Assembly (NCBI GenBank): GCA_003662205.1
Contig: QMXQ01000036.1
Coordinates: 1-10,466 of the forward strand
Origin: Candidatus Bathyarchaeota archaeon
Lineage (GTDB): Archaea > Thermoproteota > Bathyarchaeia > TCS64
Length of the DNA stretch: 10,466 nt
Reading direction: 5' to 3'
Shown here: positions 1-5,816 of the stretch, one piece after another
Position numbering within the stretch: position 1 is the first letter of the stretch
How the letters are laid out: every line of letters begins with the position of its first letter
Program-made: the position numbers and the translations under genes
The notes under the pieces: generated by a model
What the model was told of the DNA's origin: nothing
What the model saw: only the letters and a program-made list of their open reading frames with translations
Database searches by the model: none

Positions 1-450
1 CCCGGGCGGCTGCTCGACCCCTTCTGCGGGGCCGGCGCCCTCCTCATCGAGGCGGGCGTGATCGGCTGCCGACCCGTGGGGCTGGACCTCTCCCCCGCGA
101 TGGTCGAGGGGTCGAGGAGGAACCTCGCCCACTTCGGCGTCGCTCCCTGCGACCTCATCGTCGGCGACGCGCGGAGGCTGCCGCTCCGGGAGTTCGACGC
201 GGTCGCCACGGACCCGCCGTACGGGAGGATCGCCTCGACGCGCGGCGCGGACGTCGAGGACCTGTACCGCGCCTTCCTGGGCGGGGCCGCGGACCTCCTG
301 CGCCCGGGGGGATACCTCTGCGTGGCGGCCCCTCGGGCGCTCCGGGTCGTGGAGATGGCTCGGGGGACAGGCTTTAAGCATGTCGAGTCTCATCTAATTC
401 CGATCCACGGCAGCCTGACGAGGGAGGTGGCCGTGTTCAGGAGGGTGTGA
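1..450 (+). CDS. trmG10: tRNA (guanine-10-N2) methyltransferase, Trm-G10 type (5' truncated)
   Basis: This is the C-terminal 149 residues of a SAM-dependent methyltransferase; the reading frame is open from the first base, so the start and any N-terminal THUMP domain lie outside the window. Visible residues 6-12 (DPFCGAG) form the SAM-binding motif I, the aspartate of GLDLS (about residues 27-31) fits the ribose-binding acidic residue, and residues 71-76 (DPPYGR) are the catalytic N2-guanine motif in the form typical of archaeal Trm-G10 (COG1041). The tail HGSLTREVAVFRR matches the end of that family. Family knowledge: these enzymes methylate G10 of tRNA to m2G/m2,2G. RNase Z starts one base after the stop, so the pair is probably co-transcribed as a tRNA-maturation unit. 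Another THUMP-type RNA methyltransferase is the main alternative. Confidence 0.85.
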   Translation, partial: PGRLLDPFCGAGALLIEAGVIGCRPVGLDLSPAMVEGSRRNLAHFGVAPCDLIVGDARRLPLREFDAVATDPPYGRIASTRGADVEDLYRAFLGGAADLLRPGGYLCVAAPRALRVVEMARGTGFKHVESHLIPIHGSLTREVAVFRRV

Positions 451-451
451 C

Positions 452-1357
452 GTGAAGATCGTCTTCCTCGGCACGAGTGGGAGCATGCCCACTCCGAGCC
501 GCGGCGCCTCTGCCGTCGCCGTGAAGCGTGAGGGCGAGGTTATCCTCTTCGACTGCGGGGAGGGGACGCAGCAGCGGATGGTCGCCGCCCGCCTCGGCTT
601 CAGGCGGCCCACCCGCATCTTCGTCAGCCACCTCCACGGCGACCACGTCCTCGGCCTGCCCGGGCTGCTGCAGACGATGACGCTGCTCCGGCGCGAGCGG
701 CCGCTGCACCTCTACGGCCCCCGAGGCATCCTCGACTTCATCAAAGCCTTCAGCGCCATACTGGGCGCCCCCGGCTTCCCCCTCGAAATCCACGAGATCC
801 TGGACGGAGGAGTCGTCTACACAGGTCCCGACTACAAGGTGGAGGCGGTCAGGGCCGACCACGAGGGGGAGTGCTGGTCCTACGCCCTCGTCGAGCATCC
901 CCGCCCGGGCAGGTTCCACCCTGAGAGGGCGAGAGCGCTGGGGGTTCCCGAGGGGCCGCTGTGGAAGAGGCTCCAGCGCGGCGGGGACGTGGTGCTTGAC
1001 GACGGCAGGCGGGTGCGGTCGGCGGAGGTCGTCGATCCCCCGAGGCGGGGGCGGAAGATCGTCTACAGCGGGGACACGAGGCCCACGGAGGCGCTGGTGG
1101 AGCTGGCGAGAGGCGCCGACGTCCTCATCCACGAGGCGACCTTCGACGACGCGCTGGCGGAGAGGGCGGCGGAGGACGGCCACTCCACGGCGAGCCAGGC
1201 GGCGGAGGTGGCGGCGGCCGCCCGCGTGGAACTGCTGCTGCTGACACACGTCAGCTCCCGCTACCCCGACCCCGCCGGCCTCCTAGAGCAGGCGCGCAAG
1301 GTTTTCCCCAACACCCGGGTCGCCGAGGACCTGATGGAGGTCGAGATCCCCCTCTAG
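452..1357 (+). CDS. rnz: Ribonuclease Z (tRNA 3'-processing endonuclease)
   Basis: A 301-residue metallo-beta-lactamase-fold nuclease that cuts the 3' trailer from precursor tRNAs in the cytoplasm. The signature SHLHGDH supplies H60, H62, D64 and H65; further expected zinc or catalytic residues are H137, D208 (YSGDTRP), H244 (in DGHSTASQ) and H266 (LTHVSSRY). Residues about 150-185, rich in Pro, Gly and Arg, sit where the tRNA-binding exosite arm of RNase Z lies, and total length fits the short RNase Z form (about 300 residues). The start is GTG at 452, the only start that gives the canonical MKIVFLGTSG opening; it follows the Trm-G10 stop by one base, and the GGAGG at 440-444 lies 7 bases before it. 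The stop codon is shared base-for-base with the converging gene in the palindrome CTAG. Confidence 0.96.
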   Translation: MKIVFLGTSGSMPTPSRGASAVAVKREGEVILFDCGEGTQQRMVAARLGFRRPTRIFVSHLHGDHVLGLPGLLQTMTLLRRERPLHLYGPRGILDFIKAFSAILGAPGFPLEIHEILDGGVVYTGPDYKVEAVRADHEGECWSYALVEHPRPGRFHPERARALGVPEGPLWKRLQRGGDVVLDDGRRVRSAEVVDPPRRGRKIVYSGDTRPTEALVELARGADVLIHEATFDDALAERAAEDGHSTASQAAEVAAAARVELLLLTHVSSRYPDPAGLLEQARKVFPNTRVAEDLMEVEIPL

Positions 1358-2148
1358 GCGTGGTCCACCAGCCGCCTCAGCAGGCCCAGGCTCTCCTCGA
1401 CGCCCGTGAAGGACTCGACGACCACCCAGCCGTCGAATCGCGCCGCTTTGACCGCGGCCATCGTCCTCTCCCAGTCGATGGAGCCCTCGCCGACCTGGAG
1501 GTGCTCGTCCATCTTGCCGTGGTTGTCGCTCACGTGGATGTGGCCGATGCGGTCGCCGAAGCGCCTGAGGAACTCCTCCGTCTCGCCCCTCAGGTGGGCG
1601 TGGGCGACGTCGAGGACCATCCTCACGTCGAGCCCCACCTCGCCGTAGAACCGGCTGAACTCCTCCACGGATTTCATGAGGAAGGGGAAGGGCTCGGGGA
1701 CGTTCTCTATCATCGCCGGGACGCCGTAGTCGGCCGCGAACTTCAGCAGCCTCCGCACCGACTCCAGGTTCAGCCTCCACGCCGCGCCGGGGTAGAAGTG
1801 CTCCATCGCCGTGGTCGCGCCCGGATGGAAGACCAGCGCCTCCGCCTCGAGGGCAGAGGCCCACCGGATCGAGGCCTCCAGGCGCCTCAGGACGGCCTCC
1901 CTGATGGCGGCGTCCCCGGCGGCGATGTTGACGTCGGCGAAGGGGGCGTGGACCGCGTAGCGCAGGCCGTAGGACGACCTCAGCTCCAGGAGCCGCTCGA
2001 CGCGCCGCCGGGACAGGGCGTGGGAACCCTCGTCCGTCAGCTCGATGCACCTGGTGCCAGCGAGCGCCATATCCGTCAGCGCCTCCTCGAAGGGCTTGTG
2101 GAGGCAGAAGAGGGTTGAAGCGGCGAGGTCCATGACCATCTCAAACAT
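1354..2148 (-). CDS. TIM-barrel protein of the endonuclease IV / sugar-phosphate isomerase superfamily
   Basis: 264 residues, AP_endonuc_2 (xylose isomerase-like) TIM barrel. Acidic and His residues at strand ends are seen at H67 (VHAPF), H108 (VFHPG), E148 (IENVPE), D180 and H183 (LDVAHAH), H205 (HIHVSD), D214 and H216 (DEH), and E245 (VVES). By eye this is the whole nine-ligand set of the trinuclear zinc site of E. coli endonuclease IV in the same order, including the GEG turn after the DxH. The length is shorter than Nfo (285) and I do not see its DNA-binding loops clearly, so the substrate could equally be a sugar or sugar phosphate. Start: ATG at 2148 gives the longest frame, but a TATA box at 2161-2170 predicts transcription starting near 2140, so ATG at 2139 or 2133 as a leaderless start may be the real one. 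It is divergent from fprA. Confidence 0.8.
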   Translation of the reverse strand: MFEMVMDLAASTLFCLHKPFEEALTDMALAGTRCIELTDEGSHALSRRRVERLLELRSSYGLRYAVHAPFADVNIAAGDAAIREAVLRRLEASIRWASALEAEALVFHPGATTAMEHFYPGAAWRLNLESVRRLLKFAADYGVPAMIENVPEPFPFLMKSVEEFSRFYGEVGLDVRMVLDVAHAHLRGETEEFLRRFGDRIGHIHVSDNHGKMDEHLQVGEGSIDWERTMAAVKAARFDGWVVVESFTGVEESLGLLRRLVDHA

Positions 2149-2160
2149 AGTTTAGAGGGG

Positions 2161-2170
2161 TCTTTTATAA
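2161..2170 (-). promoter_or_regulatory. TATA box for the TIM-barrel gene
   Basis: Read on the minus strand this is TTATAAAAGA, a close match to the archaeal TATA consensus in an otherwise GC-rich region. Its centre is about 26 bases before position 2140, which places the RNA start at or within a few bases of the in-frame ATG codons at 2139 and 2133. That is the layout expected of a leaderless archaeal transcript. Confidence 0.55.
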
Positions 2171-2192
2171 CCGCTTCCAGGGCTTGACAACC

Positions 2193-2200
2193 CTTTTATT
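2193..2200 (+). promoter_or_regulatory. TATA-like box for fprA
   Basis: CTTTTATT lies about 40 bases before the fprA start. A transcript starting about 26 bases downstream (near 2222) would have a leader of some 15 bases containing GGTGA at 2229-2233, complementary to the 16S rRNA 3' end and 3 bases before the TTG start. Confidence 0.4.
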
Positions 2201-2236
2201 CGCCCCCTCCGAGATCGAGGACGGATGTGGTGAATT

Positions 2237-3418
2237 TTGATCCAGGTGAAGGACGGGGTCTACTGGGTCGGCGCCGTGGACTGGAACGTCCGCAACTTCC
2301 ACGGCTACGTGACCCACCGGGGGACGACCTACAACGCGTACCTCGTGGTCGACGAGAAGGTGGCCCTCATCGACACCGTGAAGGCGCCCTTCCTCCCCGA
2401 GATGATGGAGCGCCTCGAGGAGGTCATCAACCCGGGGGAGATCGACTACGTGATCTCGAACCACACCGAGCCCGACCACTCCGGCGCCCTGCTGGCGGTC
2501 CTTGAGGCGGCGGGGGACGCGGAGCTCATCGCCTCCGACATGGGCAGGAAGGGGCTGCGGCGATACTACGGGGACGATCTGAAGTGCACCACCATAACGG
2601 AGAGGCCCGCCGTCAGCCTCGGCTCCCGAACCCTCCAGTTCGTCGCCACGCCCATGGTCCACTGGCCCGACTCCATGGTCACCTACATCCCCGAGGAGAA
2701 GCTGCTCCTGTCGAACGACGCCTTCGGCCAGCACCTGGCCACCAGCAAGCGGTTCGACGACGAGGTCGACCCCGCCGTCCTCATGCACGAGGCGGCGAAG
2801 TACTACGCGAACATCGTGATGCCCCTCTGGCGGAGCGTGAGCCGAGCCCTCAAGGCCCTCGCCGGCCTGGAGATCGAGGTGATCGCGCCGAGCCACGGCG
2901 TCATCTGGAGGAGCCGGCCGGGGGAGATCCTGAGGGCGTACCGGCGCTGGGTGGAGGGCGCCGCCTCGGAGAGGGTGGTGGTGGTCTACGACACGATGTG
3001 GGGGAGCACGGAGAGGGTGGCGAAGGCGCTGGTGGAGGGCATCGCCAGCGAGGGCGTCGAGGCACGGCTCCACAGGCTCGGCGTCACCCACAACAGCGAC
3101 GTCATCGCCGACGTCCTCGACGCGAGGGCGGTCCTCGTCGGCTCGCCGACCCTGAACAACGGCCTCTTCCCCACCGTCGCCTCCTTCCTCGCGTACATGA
3201 AGGGGCTGAAGCCGAAGAACAAGATCGGCGCCGTCTTCGGCTCCTACGGCTGGGGCGGCGGCGCCAAGAGGGCGGCGGAGGCGGAGATGAAGGCGGCGGG
3301 CATCGACCTGGTCGAGAGCGACCTGGACTTCGTCTACAGGCCCACCGGCGAGGAGCTGAAGAGGGCGGTGGAGTTCGGCAGGGAGATCGCCAAGAGGGTC
3401 AAGAACGGCCGAGCCTAG
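2237..3418 (+). CDS. fprA: Flavodiiron protein (F420H2/NADH-type oxidase, FprA family)
   Basis: 393 residues in the standard flavodiiron layout: a metallo-beta-lactamase-like domain (about 1-243) and a flavodoxin domain (about 246-390). Diiron ligands are visible as H76, E78, D80 and H81 (NHTEPDHSG), H142 (MVHWPDS), D161 (SNDAFGQH) and H220 (PSHGVIW). The FMN phosphate loop is TMWGST (253-258), followed by SPTLNNGLFP and GSYGWGGG. Family members reduce O2 to water, or NO to N2O, in the cytoplasm of anaerobes; in methanogenic and sulfate-reducing archaea the donor is F420H2. There is no C-terminal rubredoxin or flavin reductase domain, so an external donor is needed. Start: TTG at 2237, because an in-frame TGA at 2231 blocks anything longer than ATT and GGTGA stands just upstream; GTG at 2246 is a weaker alternative. 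Confidence 0.95.
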   Translation: MIQVKDGVYWVGAVDWNVRNFHGYVTHRGTTYNAYLVVDEKVALIDTVKAPFLPEMMERLEEVINPGEIDYVISNHTEPDHSGALLAVLEAAGDAELIASDMGRKGLRRYYGDDLKCTTITERPAVSLGSRTLQFVATPMVHWPDSMVTYIPEEKLLLSNDAFGQHLATSKRFDDEVDPAVLMHEAAKYYANIVMPLWRSVSRALKALAGLEIEVIAPSHGVIWRSRPGEILRAYRRWVEGAASERVVVVYDTMWGSTERVAKALVEGIASEGVEARLHRLGVTHNSDVIADVLDARAVLVGSPTLNNGLFPTVASFLAYMKGLKPKNKIGAVFGSYGWGGGAKRAAEAEMKAAGIDLVESDLDFVYRPTGEELKRAVEFGREIAKRVKNGRA

Positions 3419-4005
3419 ATGAAAAGATAGTTGACGTAGAGGTTCATCTGGAGCCACGTCAGCCAGCTCGTCAGCAGCGCCCCCGCGGCCACCTGCTTCA
3501 GGTTGTGGGCCTTGAGCTCGATCCTCGCCCAGGCGACGGGGAGGGCGAGCAGGAAGAGGGGCGCCATCCTAGCCCCCAGCTCGAAGACCAGGGCCGTGAC
3601 GGGCCCCGTGACGCCCGAGGCGTGGATGCTTATCTTCCAGACCGTGGTGATGACGAGGAGGATGAGGGAGTTCACGGCGTAGCACGCCATCAGCGCCGTG
3701 ACGCCTCGGGGCGCGCCGACGGCCAGCAGGGCCGCGACCCCCATGAGATAGGAGCCCATCGCCACGATGAAGGGCTTGACCCTCGTCCTCCGATCCGAGG
3801 CGTAGACGTCGGGGATGATCCCCTTCCGAACCATGTAAAAGGTGGAGGCGAGGGGAAGGACGGAGCCGAAGAGGGTGGTGATGGCGATGAGGGTCGGCGC
3901 CGAGCTGGCCCCCTGGGAGAGGATGAGGGGGATGAACGTGACGAAGGCTATGAGGGGGGCGTTCATGGCCGCGGACACGAACTGCGCCAGACTCTTCCTA
4001 AACAT
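3415..4005 (-). CDS. PAP2-like integral membrane protein with altered catalytic motifs
   Basis: 196 residues with about five or six hydrophobic segments (near 10-30, 37-58, 79-97, 102-122, 136-158, 172-195). Three blocks resemble the type 2 phosphatidic acid phosphatase signature: DRRTRVKP (71-78, motif 1 region), SIHASG (126-131, motif 2 region) and ARIELKAHNLKQ (160-171, an R-x5-H-x3-Q version of motif 3, with R161 and H167). Canonical motif 3 ends in Asp, and canonical motif 2 is PSGH, so activity is uncertain. If active it would dephosphorylate lipid or isoprenoid phosphates at the membrane. Its TAG stop interlocks with that of fprA in a CTAG. A TTTATC element about 20 bases before the ATG could be its own promoter; otherwise it is read through from the iscS-iscU operon 29 bases upstream. 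Confidence 0.6.
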   Translation of the reverse strand: MFRKSLAQFVSAAMNAPLIAFVTFIPLILSQGASSAPTLIAITTLFGSVLPLASTFYMVRKGIIPDVYASDRRTRVKPFIVAMGSYLMGVAALLAVGAPRGVTALMACYAVNSLILLVITTVWKISIHASGVTGPVTALVFELGARMAPLFLLALPVAWARIELKAHNLKQVAAGALLTSWLTWLQMNLYVNYLFI

Positions 4006-4034
4006 TACCCGACCCCAGATGATAAACGATTGAT

Positions 4035-4181
4035 CTACACTTGCTTATCTTTCTTTGCCTGGGACTCACAGCAGTAGACGCGGACCTTGCCGCCCACAGC
4101 CCTGCGGACGGTCGCCAGGGCGCAGTCGTCCCGCTCCTGCTGCTCCCTGCAGAGGGGGCACTGGACGAACACCTTCTTCAA
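4035..4181 (-). CDS. 48-residue Cys-rich small protein, putative zinc ribbon, coupled to iscU
   Basis: A small gene not previously listed as an ORF because it starts with TTG and is short. It begins MKKVFVQCPLC and ends at TAG; cysteines are C8 and C11 (a CPLC knuckle), C20, and C37-C38 (YCCES), then a Lys-rich tail. A CxxC followed about 26 residues later by another Cys pair is the pattern of small metal-binding ribbons. Support for expression is strong: its TTG overlaps the iscU TGA in the tetranucleotide TTGA, and GGAGGGGTGA within the end of iscU is a good ribosome-binding site 3 bases before it. Being third in an iscS-iscU operon suggests a role in iron-sulfur assembly or delivery, but that is inference from position; I do not recognise the family with certainty. 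V4 (GTG at 4172) is a possible shorter start. Confidence 0.72.
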   Translation of the reverse strand: MKKVFVQCPLCREQQERDDCALATVRRAVGGKVRVYCCESQAKKDKQV

Positions 4182-4552
4182 CCCTCACCCCTCCTCTTCC
4201 GGTAGTCCTTGATGGCCTCGTGGAGGGCGTCGGCGGCCAAGTTGGAGCAGTGCATCTTGACGGGCGGCAGCCCCCCCAGCTCCTTTGCGACGTCCGCCCG
4301 TGTGACCTTCAGCGCCTCGTCGAGGGTCTTCCCCTTGGCGAGCTCTGTGATCATGCTGCTGGTGGCGATGGCGGCGCCGCAGCCAAAGGTCTTGAACTTG
4401 ATGTCAACGATGCGGTCGTCCTTCACCTTGATGTAGATGGACATCATGTCCCCGCAGACGGGGTTCCCCACCGTGCCGACGCCGTCGGCATCCGGTATCT
4501 CCCCCACGTTCCGCGGGTTCCTGAAGTGATCCATCACCTTCTCCGAGTACAT
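4178..4552 (-). CDS. iscU: Iron-sulfur cluster assembly scaffold IscU
   Basis: 124 residues, the full length of a U-type scaffold that builds [2Fe-2S] clusters in the cytoplasm. All three cluster cysteines are present: C33 (NPVCGD), C58 (FGCGAA) and C102 (HCSNLA), plus D35, the residue that controls cluster release in IscU. The LPPVK motif recognised by Hsp70 (HscA) is present as LPPVK at 95-99. The ATG is 3 bases from the end of the iscS-like gene, so the two are translated as a pair, and the stop overlaps the start of the small Cys-rich gene. The intact scaffold beside a cysteine desulfurase homologue lacking its lysine is the striking point of this operon. Confidence 0.95.
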   Translation of the reverse strand: MYSEKVMDHFRNPRNVGEIPDADGVGTVGNPVCGDMMSIYIKVKDDRIVDIKFKTFGCGAAIATSSMITELAKGKTLDEALKVTRADVAKELGGLPPVKMHCSNLAADALHEAIKDYRKRRGEG

Positions 4553-4554
4553 CC

Positions 4555-5721
4555 CTACCTCAGCTCCTCGGGCGTCAGGGGCGACATGGACCGGAGCCGC
4601 CTCACCACCCCGGGCATCTGCCGTATCACGTATTCAACATGTTCCTCCCTATTACCTTTTCCCAGGGTGAACACCAGGGAGCCGTGGGCCTCCTCGTGCT
4701 TCAGGCCTATGGCCAGCAGCACGTGGCTGGGCTCCAGCGTCTTCGCGGCGCACGCCGACCCTGAGGAGACCTGGATGCCGAGCTCGTCGAGGCTGAGGAT
4801 GAGGGCCTCCCCCTCGATGTAGCTGAACCTGATGTTCGCGTTGTTCGGCAGCCTCCGCTTCGGGTGGCCGTTCAGGTAGGACGCGGGTATCTCCTCGGTG
4901 ATCCCCTTGATGAGCCGGTCCCGGAGCCGGGTCAGCCGCTCCGCCTCCGACTTCATCTCCTTCTTGGCGAACTCCGCCGCCTTCCCCATCCCCACGATGC
5001 CGGGGATGTTCTCGGAGCCGGAGCGCATCCCGTTCTCCTGGCCGCCGCCGATCATCAGCGGCTTCACCCTCAGCCCCTTCCTCACGTAGAGGGCGCCGAC
5101 CCCCTTCGGGCCGTAGAGGTCGTTGGAGGAGAGGGTCATCAGGTCGACGCCGACCTCCCCGACGTCCAGGGGCACCTTGCCGGCAGCGGCGGTGGCATCC
5201 GTGTGGAAGAGGGCGCCATGCTCATGCGCCACCTCGGCCGCTTCCCTGATGGGCTGGACGGTGCCGATCTCCCCGTTCGCCGCCATGATGGAGACCAGGA
5301 CGGTCTCGTCGTCAACCAGCGCCTCCAGCCGGTCCAGGCGGATGATGCCGTCCCGGTCGACGGGGACATATCTGATCTCGAAGCCCTGCTTAGAGAGCTC
5401 CTTGCAGATGTTCAGGATGGAGATGTGCTCTATGTTGGAGACGACGACCCCGCTGCCGCGGCTGCGGTACCTCAGGGCAGCGCCTATGAGGGCGAGGTTG
5501 TTCGACTCCGTCGCGCAGGAGGTGAAGACGATCTCCCCGGGCTCGGCGCCGATGAGGGAGGCGACCTGCCCCCGGGCGCGCTCCATCGCCCTCTGGGCCT
5601 CGAAGGCGTAGGAGTGGAGGGAGGCGGGGTTGCCGAAGGAGTCCGAGAAGTAGGGCATCATCTCCTCCAGCACCCGGGGATCGACGGGGGAGGCGGCCCC
5701 GTAATCCATGTAGACCTTCAA
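4555..5721 (-). CDS. iscS: IscS/NifS homologue lacking the PLP lysine (probable non-desulfurase partner of IscU)
   Basis: 388 residues, fold-type I aminotransferase class V, colinear with IscS/NifS. Preserved parts: TESNN (71-75), H99 that stacks on PLP, D175 that binds the pyridine nitrogen, GPKGVGALYV (204-213) and the mobile-loop C324 (SGSACAAK). Changed parts: the SxHK of active enzymes reads SSND (198-201), so D201 replaces the Schiff-base lysine and N200 the preceding His; the PLP-contacting Gln of the DAxQ motif is A178; and the substrate-carboxylate Arg of the S-[IL]-R-F-x-L-G motif is V (GSLVFTLG). From memory, the Archaeoglobus fulgidus IscS that was crystallised with IscU also has Asp at the lysine position. 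The protein may therefore bind IscU and donate C324 as a ligand without making sulfur from cysteine. Start: TTG 5721 gives MKVYMDYG; ATG at 5709 is possible. First gene of the operon. Confidence 0.92.
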   Translation of the reverse strand: MKVYMDYGAASPVDPRVLEEMMPYFSDSFGNPASLHSYAFEAQRAMERARGQVASLIGAEPGEIVFTSCATESNNLALIGAALRYRSRGSGVVVSNIEHISILNICKELSKQGFEIRYVPVDRDGIIRLDRLEALVDDETVLVSIMAANGEIGTVQPIREAAEVAHEHGALFHTDATAAAGKVPLDVGEVGVDLMTLSSNDLYGPKGVGALYVRKGLRVKPLMIGGGQENGMRSGSENIPGIVGMGKAAEFAKKEMKSEAERLTRLRDRLIKGITEEIPASYLNGHPKRRLPNNANIRFSYIEGEALILSLDELGIQVSSGSACAAKTLEPSHVLLAIGLKHEEAHGSLVFTLGKGNREEHVEYVIRQMPGVVRRLRSMSPLTPEELR

Positions 5722-5755
5722 CGGGATCCCTCTCTAGAGGGGTGGGAACGCCGTG

Positions 5756-5762
5756 TTAAAAA
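5756..5762 (-). promoter_or_regulatory. TATA-like box for the iscS-iscU operon
   Basis: On the minus strand TTTTTAA is centred near 5759, which would place the RNA start around 5733 and leave a leader of about 12 bases containing GAGAGGG, a plausible ribosome-binding site before the TTG at 5721. In the same 95-base divergent region, a weaker plus-strand element (AAGCTTAAC, 5782-5790) sits about 30 bases before the transporter gene start. Confidence 0.4.
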
Positions 5763-5816
5763 TGTTGACGAAAACGTAGGAAAGCTTAACTCCGACGCGG
5801 AGGACCGATCGATGAT

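Noticed and set aside
437..1249. Long minus-strand frame opposite RNase Z
   Set aside because: Composition rich in Arg, Pro, Gly and His without any domain; it is the antisense shadow of a certain gene in GC-rich DNA.
2225..2233. Two-codon upstream ORF (ATG TGG TGA) before fprA
   Set aside because: The TGGTGA is better explained as the ribosome-binding site; no sign of attenuation structure.
2165..3457. 430-residue minus-strand frame opposite fprA
   Set aside because: Low-complexity His/Asp/Val/Leu-rich translation mirroring the codon bias of fprA; fprA has all diiron ligands and is the real gene.
2584..4077. 497-residue plus-strand frame running across the fprA end and the PAP2-like gene
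   Set aside because: Arg/Gly/Glu-rich frame-shifted reading of fprA, then antisense to the next gene; no domain or ribosome-binding site.
5115..5130. Sequencing error as an explanation for the missing PLP lysine
   Set aside because: The HK to ND change alone needs several base substitutions in frame, and Gln and Arg of the active site are also changed, while a similar variant is known in Archaeoglobus.
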